Source of the DNA: DASQHW01 sp038209365
GTDB lineage: Bacteria; Actinomycetota; Acidimicrobiia; IMCC26256; PALSA-610
Assembly (NCBI GenBank): GCA_038209365.1
Contig: JBBQXS010000039.1
Location: forward strand, 1 to 40,589
Length of the DNA stretch: 40,589 nt
Direction: 5' to 3'
Positions 7,125-16,407 of the stretch are shown piece by piece (within the stretch, counting starts at the first letter, position 1; each line of letters opens with the position of its first letter). The notes beneath the pieces were generated by a model. That model searched no databases, was not told where the DNA came from, and worked only from the letters and a program-made list of their open reading frames with translations. Both the position numbers and the translations under genes were made by a program.

Positions 7125-8492
7125 GTGAGCGCGGCCGAACGCGGCTCCAATTGGCCCGTGACTTCAGGGGGAACCACGGCCAACGGTCCGAAGATCACCG
7201 TCTTTCTCGCCGATGACTCGCTGCTCGTGCGGGAAGGCGTGCGGGCGCTGCTGGCGTCGCAACCCGATCTCGACGTCGTCGGCGTGGCCGAGGATTTCGA
7301 CGGCCTCGTGCGCGGCGCCGAGGAACAGAAGCCCCAGGTCGTGGTCACCGACATCCGCATGCCGCCGAACTTCCAGAACGAGGGCATAGAAGCCGCCAAG
7401 CTCGTTCGCCTCCGCAACCCGGGCACCGGCATCGTCGTGCTCTCGCAGTACGACGAGCCCGAGTACGCGATCTCGTTGCTGTCCGAAGGCGCCGCGGGTT
7501 ACGCGTACTTGCTCAAGGACCGCGTCGGCGACGGCGACCAGCTCGTACGCGCGGTACGCGAGGTCGCAACCGGCGGAAGCATGCTCGACCCTTCGATCGT
7601 GCAGGCGCTGGTCACACCGGCGCGGGCCATCGGCGAGCTCGACGAGCGTGAGGAGCAACTTCTCCAGTGGATCGCCGAGGGCCGTCCGGTGAAGGCCATC
7701 GCGATCGCGTGGCAGACCTTGCCCGAGGCGGTGAACGACGCGATCGAGGAGCTCTTCCTCAAGCTCGCGAAGGAGGCGAGCTCGGGACGCGAGAGCGCGC
7801 TGCGTCGCCTTCGTCTGTTGCAGAAGGCGATCGTCGACCGAGAGGAGCAAGGCGAGACGCTGAGCCGAATGCTGCCGGGTGGTCTGGCCGAGAAGCTACG
7901 GAGCGGTGGCCGCAAGATCGGCGAGAGCGAGCGCATGGTGGTAACCGTGCTGATGTCCGACGTGCGTGGCTACTCGGGGATCGCGGAGCGCGTCGATCCG
8001 ACCGTGCTCGCCGGGATGCTCAACGGTCACCGTGCCGAGATGAACAACGCGATCCTCTCGCAGGGCGGCACAGTGATGCAGTACGTCGGCGACGCGGTGA
8101 TGGCGGTGTTCGGAGCCCCGTTCCCGCAGGAGGATCACGCCGACCGCGCGCTTGCGGCTGCGTGCGCAATGCTGGGGGGTCAGCATGCCGTCAACGAACG
8201 GTGGCGCGCCGAGAGTCTGCCCGAGTTCGGTCTCGGCATCGGTTTGTCCACGGGTGAGGTCGCGGCGGCACTCCTCGGTTCCGACGAGCGAGTGGAGTAC
8301 ACACTCGTCGGCGACACCGTGAACCTCGCCCAACGGCTGCAGGACCTCGCGCGGCCCGCGGGAACCATCGTCTTGAGCGGTCCGACCGTGGAGGCACTCA
8401 CGTCGGCTCCGTCGGTCGAGCCGCTCGAGGAGCAACAAGTGAAAGGCCGCGAGACGCCGGTGCAGGCGTACCGGCTGGTGGACACGACATGA
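7125..8492 (+). CDS. Response regulator fused to a class III nucleotide cyclase
   Basis: This 455-residue protein has three regions. A receiver domain (residues ~24-140) carries FLADDS, phospho-acceptor Asp76 in VVTDIRMPP, and Lys in YLLKDR. A segment at ~165-220 (LDEREEQLLQWIAEGRPVKAI...) aligns with a LuxR/NarL helix-turn-helix but has lost the typical recognition-helix residues. A class III cyclase domain (~270-450) has metal-binding Asp279 (MSDVRGYS) and Asp323 (GDAVMAVFG), plus Asn400 and Arg404 in GDTVNLAQRL. The usual purine-specifying Lys is Gln319 (VMQYVGD), and the partner position appears to be Thr393, as in class IIIb. It should make cAMP or cGMP under phospho-relay control. The start is GTG 7125, with GTG 7158 as an alternative. 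It heads the ABC/kinase operon and overlaps the next gene. Confidence 0.88.
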   Translation: MSAAERGSNWPVTSGGTTANGPKITVFLADDSLLVREGVRALLASQPDLDVVGVAEDFDGLVRGAEEQKPQVVVTDIRMPPNFQNEGIEAAKLVRLRNPGTGIVVLSQYDEPEYAISLLSEGAAGYAYLLKDRVGDGDQLVRAVREVATGGSMLDPSIVQALVTPARAIGELDEREEQLLQWIAEGRPVKAIAIAWQTLPEAVNDAIEELFLKLAKEASSGRESALRRLRLLQKAIVDREEQGETLSRMLPGGLAEKLRSGGRKIGESERMVVTVLMSDVRGYSGIAERVDPTVLAGMLNGHRAEMNNAILSQGGTVMQYVGDAVMAVFGAPFPQEDHADRALAAACAMLGGQHAVNERWRAESLPEFGLGIGLSTGEVAAALLGSDERVEYTLVGDTVNLAQRLQDLARPAGTIVLSGPTVEALTSAPSVEPLEEQQVKGRETPVQAYRLVDTT

Positions 8493-8503
8493 AGGGAACC
8501 TTG

Positions 8504-9208
8504 ATGGGTGACGTTTGCACCGTGCGCGGTGTCCGCAAGACGTTCGAGGCGGAGCTGGCTCCGGTGCGCGCGTTGCGAGGAGTCGATCTCGATGTCGCCG
8601 CGGGGGAATTCGTTGCGATCATGGGACCGTCCGGCTGTGGCAAGTCGACACTGCTGAATCTCGTCGCCGGCCTCGACGTCGCCGATGAAGGTGAGATCAC
8701 CATCGCCGGCGAACCGGTCACTGGACGCAACGAGGACGAGCTGGCGCGGATGCGTCGGCGTCACGTCGGCATCGTGTTCCAGTTCTTCAACCTGCTCGAA
8801 GGCATGACCGTGCTCGAGAACGTCGTGCTCCCTGCGGTGATCGCAGGCACCAAGCGCCGGCCCGCGGAGACGCGCGCGCGTGACATGCTCGACCTGCTCG
8901 GGTTGAGCGACAAGGCGCGCCAGTTGCCCGGCGTCCTCTCGGGCGGTCAGCGCCAGCGTCTTGCGATCGCGCGTGCGCTCGCGAACGAGCCGACGATGCT
9001 CCTCGCCGACGAGCCGACCGGCGCGCTCGACACCGCGGGTGGTCACGAGGTGCTCGAGTTGTTCAAACGGCTCCACGCGGACGGACAGACCATCCTCATG
9101 GTGACGCACAACGACGAGGTGGCGTCCGCGGGCGACCGTATCGTCCGTATGCGCGACGGCCGCGTCGAGTCCGACGGCGAGACCGCGCGCGCATCAACAA
9201 CGGCCTGA
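8504..9208 (+). CDS. ABC transporter ATP-binding protein (MacB/LolD/FtsE type)
   Basis: This is the ATPase subunit of an ABC system of the MacB/LolCDE/BceA superfamily. It has Walker A GPSGCGKST, Q-loop VFQFFNLLEGMTVLENV, signature LSGGQRQRLAIARAL and Walker B LLADEPTGALD, with switch His in VTHNDEV. ATG 8504 has AAGGGA six bases upstream and is preferred, giving 234 residues. An in-frame ATG at 8489 overlaps the cyclase stop as ATGA and would add five residues. Either way it is translationally linked to the cyclase. It is the only ATPase in the cluster, ahead of three FtsX-type permeases, so it presumably serves all of them as a homodimer on the inner face of the membrane. The transported or extracted substrate is unknown. 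Confidence 0.93.
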   Translation: MGDVCTVRGVRKTFEAELAPVRALRGVDLDVAAGEFVAIMGPSGCGKSTLLNLVAGLDVADEGEITIAGEPVTGRNEDELARMRRRHVGIVFQFFNLLEGMTVLENVVLPAVIAGTKRRPAETRARDMLDLLGLSDKARQLPGVLSGGQRQRLAIARALANEPTMLLADEPTGALDTAGGHEVLELFKRLHADGQTILMVTHNDEVASAGDRIVRMRDGRVESDGETARASTTA

Positions 9209-9218
9209 CGCAACGTCT

Positions 9219-11627
9219 ATGCCCGCGGTGTGGTTGCGCGTTGGCGCCGAGCTCCGCCAGCGATGGCGCGCGTGGGTGGGTCTCGGGCTCCTGCTCGGGT
9301 TCTCGGTCGGTGTGGTGGCCGCAGTCGCCGCCGGCGCGCGTCGCACGAGCACCGCCGAGTCCCGCTTCCACCGCGAGCTCGCAGGCTACGACGCCTACGT
9401 GGAGAACTATCCCGACCCTGGCGTTGCGATAATCGATCCTGCGAAGATCGAGACGTTGCCGATGGTGGCGTCGTCGGCTCGAGTGCGCCTCGACTATCTC
9501 GGGCCGATCGGCGACTCGGTGGTCTACACCGCTCCCGACACGCGCTTCGGGACCGTGCTCGAACGCGCCAAGCTGCTCGAGGGACGGTTGCCCGACCCGA
9601 CGCGGGCCGACGAGGTCACGATTGCGACCGGAATGCAGCAGCAGCTCCGGGCGCGCCTCGGGGACCGAGTGCAACTCTTCAACATCGCAGATCTCGAGCC
9701 GTCGATACGCCGGCTGGACCCAGTGTCGACGGTTCGTGTGGTGGGCGTCGTTGCGATGCCCAACATCGTGGGTCTTCCGCGGGGAGCCGCGCCCGGCGGT
9801 GTCATGTTCGGGACGCCCGCGCTCCACGACAATCTGAAGGTCGCGACTGACGCCTCCGCCGAGCTGAACCCCGACCAGGCCGCGAAGCAATCCGACGGTG
9901 TGATGGTACGGCTACGACGCGGCGACGCCGACGTCGCCGCCTTTCGGCAGGCGCTCGGGCGCTTGGCCCCGACCGGTGTCGTGCACCTGCAGAGCTCGTC
10001 CGACATCACTGTCGGCCTGCGCCGGTCAATACATCTCCAAGCCGTGACGTTGTGGTTGCTCGCGCTCCTGCTCGGCGTCGTCGGGCTCGCCTCGATCCTT
10101 GCGACGATGCGCCAGTCGGCGGCCATCGACGTCGGCGACACGTCGACGATGCGCGCGCTCGGATTCACAGGGGTCCAGATGCATGCGCTGGCAGCACTCC
10201 GCGGCCTCGTGATCGGCGTCGCGGGCGTTGTCGTCGCTGCCGTCGTCACGGTGACGCTCTCGTCCCGGGTGCTGTTCGGCGTTGCGCGAGTGGTCGAGCC
10301 GCACGAAGGGACCACCGTCGACTGGACGGTACTGGCCATCGGCTCCACGCTCGTTGTCTTCCTCGGCGTCGCCAGCAGCGTGATCGGCAGCGCGCTCGCC
10401 CGGCGCGCGTCGGCGACGCGGAATGCGCCGGTATTGCGCTTCCCTGCCGCGAGCCGTGTGCCGGGCGGTGTCGGTGTGCGCTTCGCGTTGAGCGGGTGGT
10501 CGCTGCTCGGGCGCGGCATCGCCGGCCCGACGATCGGCATCGCCGCGCTCGCGGCCGCGTTGGTCTTCGGCGCGAGCCTGTCACACCTGCGCAGCGCGCC
10601 CGCGCTCTACGGCTGGCGTTGGGACGTCGTCGCGACCAACTACGGATCGGCCGGCGACGGCATCGATCCCGGAGGCGACAAGGGCATCGCCACGCTGAAG
10701 GCGATCCCGGGGGTTACCGGCATGGCCGTCGGCAACAGCGTGGACGCGCACGTTAGAGGCAAGCCGCTCTTCATCATCATGCTCGACGTCGTGCGCGGCG
10801 ACGTCGCGGAGGTGCTCCCACCCATCGTGCAAGGCGAAGCGCCCGTCAGTGCGGGCCAGATCGCGCTCGCATCGCGCACGATGCAGCGGCTGGGCGTGCA
10901 CATCGGCGATCGCATCGACATGACGGTGGACGGCGGTGCGCGCCCGACGACGGCGACGGTCGTCGGTCGGGTCGTGATGCCGCCGCTGCTGGGGACGGTC
11001 GAACCGGGCGAGGGCGCGCTCATGCCGAATCGAACGACCTTCGCCGCGTTCGGCGTCACACCGAGCCGCGAGATCGTCGCGGCCGATTCGGTCTACGCGC
11101 GCGTGGCGCCCGGTGGTGACGTGTCCGCAATGCTCGCGGCGATGAACAAGGGCCTCGGCGGCTCGTTCTCGCAGCTGTACGAAGTGCCGCGTGTGCAGCC
11201 ACAGGACCTCGTGGATTTCGGTCGCGTCGACGGCTTTCCACTGCTGCTCGGCGGTGTGCTCGCAGTGCTCGCCGCTTCCACATTGCTGCATGTGTTGGTG
11301 TCTTCCCTGCGCCTGCGGCGACATGATCTGGCGACACTCCGCGCGCTCGGCGTGCGCCGCCGTCAGCTCCGCGGGGTCATCTTGTCGCAGGCCGCGTTTC
11401 TGGTGGTGCTGGCGGTCGGCGTCGGCGTCCCACTGGGCATCGCGGTCGGCCGCATGGCATGGTCGGTGTACGCGCAAAGAACCGGCTTCATCTCGGTGGT
11501 GCGCGTCCCGGTCTTGGCGGTCCTCCTCGTCGGTGTCGGCGCAATCGTGGTCGCCGGACTCTGTGCGGCCGTGCCCGCGCACATCGCGTCACGGACGCGC
11601 CCGGCGCAGCTGTTGAGGACCGAGTGA
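9219..11627 (+). CDS. FtsX-type ABC permease, first of three tandem paralogues
   Basis: This is an 802-residue membrane protein of the type VII (MacB/FtsX/BceB) permease class. TM1 is at ~19-41 (LGLLLGFSVGVVAAVAAGARR). A large outside domain spans ~45-265. Three TMs of the first FtsX domain lie at ~270-390 (LWLLALLLGVVGLAS, LRGLVIGVAGVVVAA, IGSTLVVFLGVASSV). Another TM is at ~435-455, a second outside domain at ~455-680, and a last FtsX domain at ~680-795. These proteins transmit force across the membrane or export and extract hydrophobic substrates and peptides rather than act as classical channels. It begins 10 bases after the ATPase gene without a clear Shine-Dalgarno. The end (RTRPAQLLRTE) overlaps the next start as TGATG. 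Confidence 0.9.
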   Translation: MPAVWLRVGAELRQRWRAWVGLGLLLGFSVGVVAAVAAGARRTSTAESRFHRELAGYDAYVENYPDPGVAIIDPAKIETLPMVASSARVRLDYLGPIGDSVVYTAPDTRFGTVLERAKLLEGRLPDPTRADEVTIATGMQQQLRARLGDRVQLFNIADLEPSIRRLDPVSTVRVVGVVAMPNIVGLPRGAAPGGVMFGTPALHDNLKVATDASAELNPDQAAKQSDGVMVRLRRGDADVAAFRQALGRLAPTGVVHLQSSSDITVGLRRSIHLQAVTLWLLALLLGVVGLASILATMRQSAAIDVGDTSTMRALGFTGVQMHALAALRGLVIGVAGVVVAAVVTVTLSSRVLFGVARVVEPHEGTTVDWTVLAIGSTLVVFLGVASSVIGSALARRASATRNAPVLRFPAASRVPGGVGVRFALSGWSLLGRGIAGPTIGIAALAAALVFGASLSHLRSAPALYGWRWDVVATNYGSAGDGIDPGGDKGIATLKAIPGVTGMAVGNSVDAHVRGKPLFIIMLDVVRGDVAEVLPPIVQGEAPVSAGQIALASRTMQRLGVHIGDRIDMTVDGGARPTTATVVGRVVMPPLLGTVEPGEGALMPNRTTFAAFGVTPSREIVAADSVYARVAPGGDVSAMLAAMNKGLGGSFSQLYEVPRVQPQDLVDFGRVDGFPLLLGGVLAVLAASTLLHVLVSSLRLRRHDLATLRALGVRRRQLRGVILSQAAFLVVLAVGVGVPLGIAVGRMAWSVYAQRTGFISVVRVPVLAVLLVGVGAIVVAGLCAAVPAHIASRTRPAQLLRTE

Positions 11628-14023
11628 TGGGTGCGGTGTGGATGCGGGTGCGTGCCGATCTGCGACACCGTTGGCTCGGCGTTGTCGGTGTCGGCCTGCT
11701 CGTAGGGTTGGCCGGCGCCGTCGTGCTCACGGCAGCCGCGGGTGCGAGGCGGACAGACTCGACGCTCGCGCGGGTGGCCCGCGATACGCGTGCGGCCGAC
11801 GTGCTGGTCAACCCCGACGAGAATCCGGATCCCGCGGCGTGGAAGGCGGTCGACCGGCTGCCCGAGGTCGAGGCATCGGCGGAGGTCGTCGGGCTGCCGG
11901 GTGGTGCACTCGACGCACGTGGCGACCTCGATCCTGCGTTCGCGTACGCGGCGATCGTCGCGGCGAACCCCGACGGACGGTTGTTCCGCGACGTCGACCG
12001 GCCGCGCGTCATCCGAGGCCGCATGCCCCATCTCGATCGGGCCGACGAGATCGTGGTCAGTGACGTCGCCGCCCGCCGCTTCCACCTGCACGTCGGTGAC
12101 CAACTGACGTTGGGCTTCTTCACCTCCGACGCGCCGGGCCCGGCCGGGTCCCCGAAGCCACAGCAGAAGCTCGTGGCACATGTCACCGGCGTTGTCGCGC
12201 TGCTCGACGACGTGAGCCGCGCGGCCGACGATCCGAAGTTGTCGCCCACTGTGCTGCTCACTCCCGCGTTCGCTCAGCAGTACCGGGGCAACCCGGCGTT
12301 CGTCGGGAAGTTCGTGCGCCTGAAGGACGGCGTGTCGCTCGGCACGTTCGAACGCAAGGTGGGCGAGCTGCTCCACGCGAGCGTGAACTACCAGGAGCGA
12401 TCGCTGACCGAAGCACGCGCGCGACGAGCGATCCGTCCGTATGTCGTGGCGTTGTGGATCTTCGCTGGCCTCGCCGCGCTCGCCGCCGTCGCGGTGCTCG
12501 GGCAGATCATCTCGCGCAGCCAGCGACCCTTGCGGGACGAACGTCGGGTGCTCCTCGCACTGGGGATGACCCGCGGCCACCTCGCGCTCCTGGGGGCGCT
12601 CCGGGGCGCAATCGTCGGCGGAATCGCGGCCGTCATCGCGGGACTCGGTGCGGTCCTCGCGTCGCCGCTGATGCCGCTCGGCCCGCTCCGCCGCATCGAG
12701 CCTGCGGGCGGATACGACGTCGACCTGTTCGTGCTCCTCGTCGGCGCGTTCCTCCTGCTCGCACTGTGTGCCGCGACTGGCGTCGGGTCCGTGCTCTTCC
12801 GTGGGCATGTCGCGCGCAACCTCGCGTCCGTGCGCGCGGGCGATCAACTCGCTCGCACCGGCGCGCCGGTCCCGATCGTCAGCGGCGTGCGCTTCGCGCT
12901 CGACCGCGGCAAGGACGGCACGGTCCCGTTGCGGTCGACGCTGCTCGGTGTCGCGGTCGCGCTGACCGCCCTGGTTGCCACCATCGTGTTCGCTTCCGGC
13001 TTGACGCGCTTCACCTCGACGCCCGCGCGCTACGGATGGGAATGGGCCGCGCAAGTCAACGATCCTCAGGGCGACCATCGCGTGATCGACGAAGCCCTGA
13101 AGGTCTTGCCGGTCCGGCCGGAGGTGACGGGCGTTGCCGAGGGCGCGTACTCGCAGTTCGAGATCGACGGACGCTCGATCGCGGCCGTGGGTATCGATCG
13201 GCGTTCCGGTGTGCCGTTCCTCCCGATGCTGCGTGGCCGGCCACCCAGCGCCGCCAATGAGATCGTGCTCGGCGCCAACACGCTCGATTCGCTCGGTGTA
13301 CACGTCGGTGGACTGATCAGCGTCCGTGCGCAGCAGGCCGCACCTCGGACCTTTCGCATCGTCGGCGTCGCGGTGTTCCCGAGGTTCGCGCCTTACCCGG
13401 GTTCGGAGCCCACCGGTCTCGGCATCGGAGCCGCGACCACGCTCGCGGCCATTCCGAACGACGCACGGTTGGGGTCGGGGTTCGTGCTCGTCGGCGCGGC
13501 GCCCGGCGCGGGGAACATCGGGCCGATGCTGCGGCACGTCGTGATGCACGACGATCCGATCGCGGCGATGGAGGTCTACGACTTCCCACAGCGGCCGAAT
13601 GACGTCCTGAGCTACGACCGACTCGCGGGGACGCCGCTCGTGCTCGTCGCGGTGCTCGGACTGCTGGCGATCGGCAGCACGATTCACCTGCTCGTGACCG
13701 GCGTGCGGAGCCGGCGGCGCGACGTCGCGTTGCTCAAGACCATCGGACTCTGCCGGCGTCAGGCACTGTCGGCGGTGCTTGTACAGGCGAGCGCGCTCAT
13801 ACTGTTCGCGCTCGCCGTTGCGGTGCCGATCGGTGCACTCTCGGGGCGGTGGCTGTGGGTCGTCACCGCGCGGTGGCTCGGTATTGCCGACGACGTGCGG
13901 TTGCCGGTGCTCCCGCTCGCCGCCGTGACGCTGCTCGCGCTGGCGGGCGCGGCGGTGATCGCAACCGGACCGGGTGTGGTCGCCGCGCGCGTGAAGATCG
14001 CGAACGCGTTGAGGAGCGAGTGA
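11627..14023 (+). CDS. FtsX-type ABC permease, second of three tandem paralogues
   Basis: This 798-residue paralogue of the preceding permease has the same layout. It starts MGAVWMRVRADLRHRW with TM1 ending in AAAGARRTDS. An outside domain extends to ~residue 270. The TM core is WIFAGLAALAAVAVLG, GALRGAIVGGIAAVIAG and LFVLLVGAFLLLALC, followed by a second outside domain and a C-terminal FtsX domain (VLVAVLGLLAIGSTIHLLVTG onward). ATG 11627 shares its A with the upstream TGA. TTGAGGACCGAG just before it provides a GAGG Shine-Dalgarno while encoding the end of permease 1. The final IANALRSE is encoded by an almost identical junction with the third gene. The frame is also open upstream of 11627, but that part is out-of-frame coding of permease 1. 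Confidence 0.9.
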   Translation: MGAVWMRVRADLRHRWLGVVGVGLLVGLAGAVVLTAAAGARRTDSTLARVARDTRAADVLVNPDENPDPAAWKAVDRLPEVEASAEVVGLPGGALDARGDLDPAFAYAAIVAANPDGRLFRDVDRPRVIRGRMPHLDRADEIVVSDVAARRFHLHVGDQLTLGFFTSDAPGPAGSPKPQQKLVAHVTGVVALLDDVSRAADDPKLSPTVLLTPAFAQQYRGNPAFVGKFVRLKDGVSLGTFERKVGELLHASVNYQERSLTEARARRAIRPYVVALWIFAGLAALAAVAVLGQIISRSQRPLRDERRVLLALGMTRGHLALLGALRGAIVGGIAAVIAGLGAVLASPLMPLGPLRRIEPAGGYDVDLFVLLVGAFLLLALCAATGVGSVLFRGHVARNLASVRAGDQLARTGAPVPIVSGVRFALDRGKDGTVPLRSTLLGVAVALTALVATIVFASGLTRFTSTPARYGWEWAAQVNDPQGDHRVIDEALKVLPVRPEVTGVAEGAYSQFEIDGRSIAAVGIDRRSGVPFLPMLRGRPPSAANEIVLGANTLDSLGVHVGGLISVRAQQAAPRTFRIVGVAVFPRFAPYPGSEPTGLGIGAATTLAAIPNDARLGSGFVLVGAAPGAGNIGPMLRHVVMHDDPIAAMEVYDFPQRPNDVLSYDRLAGTPLVLVAVLGLLAIGSTIHLLVTGVRSRRRDVALLKTIGLCRRQALSAVLVQASALILFALAVAVPIGALSGRWLWVVTARWLGIADDVRLPVLPLAAVTLLALAGAAVIATGPGVVAARVKIANALRSE

Positions 14024-16404
14024 TGGGGCGCGTGCTGTACATCGCGCGTCTGCGTCTTCGCCGGCACCGGCTGGCGTCGCTGGTGGCCGTCCTGCTGATC
14101 ACCGTCGTCGGCGGCGCGGTGCTGTCGACGCTCGCGGCCGGTCGGCGAACGCAAACTGCCTTCGAACGACTGGTGAACGAGACTCGTGTGACCAACGGCT
14201 CGGTGGTCCTGGGTCAGCATCCGGATGCCGAGCTCGCGCACATCGTGAAGATGCCCGAGGTGAACGGGTGGTCGCATCTCCACCTGTTCCCGGCCCAAGT
14301 GGCCGGGAAGCCTGATGTGTTCCTCGGGCTCGCAATAGGACAGGACGATCGCATCAGGAACGACGTCGAGCGCGCCCACATCGTCCGTGGACGCGCGGCC
14401 AACCCGGACAAGCCCTTCGAAGTCGTGATCGGTGAAGCGCGCGCGAAAGTCCTCGGGGCCGGCCTCGGCGACGATCTGCCGTTGCTGACATTCACGCAGA
14501 AGCAGATCTCCGACGATCTCAGCAGGGGAAAGAACCCGGGAAAGCCGGGTGGGCCGGCGCTCACGCTGCACATCGTCGGGCTCGAACGAGGCCCACGCCA
14601 GATCATCAACGACGTCGAGGCGGTGAACGACATCACATCGGTCACCCCCGCGTTCACGCGGGCATTCGCGCCGTTGCCCGGCATCTTCGCGGATCTGGTG
14701 GTTGTGCGAGTGCCCGACGAAAAGAAGCTCCCGGCGTTCGTGCAACGCATCAAGCACACACCCGGGCTCGAGAACCTGGTCGTGGAGTCCTCGAGTGGCA
14801 GGCGTGTCAGCGACGCAACCGACCTCGTCGCGCGTGCGCTCTACGTGTTCGCGTTGCTCAGCGCGATCTGCGGAACGGTGGCACTCGCGCTGTTCTTCGC
14901 CCGTCGCGTCTCGGTGGATCTCGGCGACGACGAAGCGCTCGCGGCCATGGGCGTGACCCGCAACGAGCGCCGGGCGGCGACCGTGCTGGATCTCCTGCCC
15001 GCGATTTTGGTCGGCGCCCTCGGTGCACTCGTCGTCGCCATCGTCGTCTCGGCGTGGATGCCGTTCGGCCTGGCGGGCCGAATCGAGCCGAGCCCCGGCG
15101 TCGACGTCGATTGGAGCGTTCTCCTCCCCGGCGCCGCGGCCTTGTTCTTCGGCTGCGCGCTGCTGACCGCCGCGGTGGCATGGCGCTCGATCGGGACGCG
15201 CCCGCGCGAGTCGCGGCGTGCGCCGCTGGCCACCCGGCTCGTCGAAGGTGTGCGCGCCCGCCCGGCGCCCGCGGCCGGCCTGCGCATGGCGCTCGAGCGC
15301 GGTCGTGGGCCGCGCACGGTATCGGTCGGGCTGGCAATCGCGGGCGCGGTGCTCGTGATCACCGGTGTTTCGGGTGCACTTGCGTTCGGTGCGAGCTTGC
15401 GCCGGATGATCGACGAGCCGCGAGCCCGCGGATACTCGTGGGACGTCGAGGCGACGGACGACCCCGGCGCTCCCCACATCCTCAAGGACTCGGAGGTCGC
15501 GAGCCTGACGTCCGCAACGGAGATCACGCTCACGATCAACGATGCGACGGTCGACGCGCGCGGGCTGAAGACGCTGCGCGGTGAGCCGCCCGACATGTTC
15601 ATCGAAGGACGGTCGCCGCATGCCGATGACGAGATCGCCCTTGGGCGTGAAACGAGGCGTCAACTGCACGTCACGACTGGAGACATCGTGCACGTCGCCG
15701 GTCAGGGCGGCACGTTCGACCGCCGGGTGGTCGGGACCGCGGTCTTCGGCGGCATGGCGGACGATCCCTCCCTTGCCGAGGGTGCGGTCCTCACCTACGA
15801 CAGCCTCGAACGAATCGCGCGCGCACCCGGCGCGTCCCCTGGGAGCGGGCTGGCAGACGAGGGCAACGCCAGGTTCGCCGTGACGTTTGTGTCCGGCGTC
15901 GACACGGAAGCTGCCACCAAACGGCTCGACCAGCGGCTCCAGCCCGCCGGATACGCCGTCGACGCCCCTCGCACGCCGGTTGAGCTGCGACGACTGCGGG
16001 ACGTACGCGGAATTCCCGTGGCGCTCGCCATCTTCGTCGGGCTGCTCGGGGTGATCGCGATCGGGTATGCGTTCGTGACGGCCGTGCAGCGGCGGCGCAG
16101 TGACCTCGCAATGCACAAGGCGCTCGGGATGACGCGTCCGGGGGTACGTGTCATCGTGCTCACGCAAGCGACGACGACGGTGCTCATCGGTATCGGGCTC
16201 GGCGTGCCGCTCGGGTTGCTCGTGGCCCGGTCCGTCTGGCGCGTCCAGTCCGACAGCCTCGGCGTGAAATTCGTCGTGGTTGCGCCGATACTCGCGCTCG
16301 CCGCCGCGTGCGGCGGTGCAATCGTCCTCGCCAACCTGTGTTCGCTCGTGCCCGCGAATCGCGCGGCTCGCACACGCCCGGCCGTCACACTTCGAACGGA
16401 GTAG
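14023..16404 (+). CDS. FtsX-type ABC permease, third of three tandem paralogues
   Basis: This is a 793-residue paralogue. It starts MGRVLYIARLRLRRHR, with TM1 VAVLLITVVGGAVLSTLAAGRR, the TM core FALLSAICGTVALALFF and LPAILVGALGALVVAIV, and a C-terminal FtsX domain from VALAIFVGLLGVIAIGYAFV. It ends RTRPAVTLRTE, like permease 1. ATG 14023 overlaps the previous stop as TGATG, with TTGAGGAGCGAG before it as ribosome site. The outside domains differ most among the three copies. This suggests the copies bind different partners or form a mixed permease pair while sharing one ATPase. A kinase gene starts three bases after its stop, typical of systems whose permease cooperates with a sensor kinase (BceAB-like logic, inferred). 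Confidence 0.9.
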   Translation: MGRVLYIARLRLRRHRLASLVAVLLITVVGGAVLSTLAAGRRTQTAFERLVNETRVTNGSVVLGQHPDAELAHIVKMPEVNGWSHLHLFPAQVAGKPDVFLGLAIGQDDRIRNDVERAHIVRGRAANPDKPFEVVIGEARAKVLGAGLGDDLPLLTFTQKQISDDLSRGKNPGKPGGPALTLHIVGLERGPRQIINDVEAVNDITSVTPAFTRAFAPLPGIFADLVVVRVPDEKKLPAFVQRIKHTPGLENLVVESSSGRRVSDATDLVARALYVFALLSAICGTVALALFFARRVSVDLGDDEALAAMGVTRNERRAATVLDLLPAILVGALGALVVAIVVSAWMPFGLAGRIEPSPGVDVDWSVLLPGAAALFFGCALLTAAVAWRSIGTRPRESRRAPLATRLVEGVRARPAPAAGLRMALERGRGPRTVSVGLAIAGAVLVITGVSGALAFGASLRRMIDEPRARGYSWDVEATDDPGAPHILKDSEVASLTSATEITLTINDATVDARGLKTLRGEPPDMFIEGRSPHADDEIALGRETRRQLHVTTGDIVHVAGQGGTFDRRVVGTAVFGGMADDPSLAEGAVLTYDSLERIARAPGASPGSGLADEGNARFAVTFVSGVDTEAATKRLDQRLQPAGYAVDAPRTPVELRRLRDVRGIPVALAIFVGLLGVIAIGYAFVTAVQRRRSDLAMHKALGMTRPGVRVIVLTQATTTVLIGIGLGVPLGLLVARSVWRVQSDSLGVKFVVVAPILALAAACGGAIVLANLCSLVPANRAARTRPAVTLRTE

Positions 16405-16407
16405 GAG

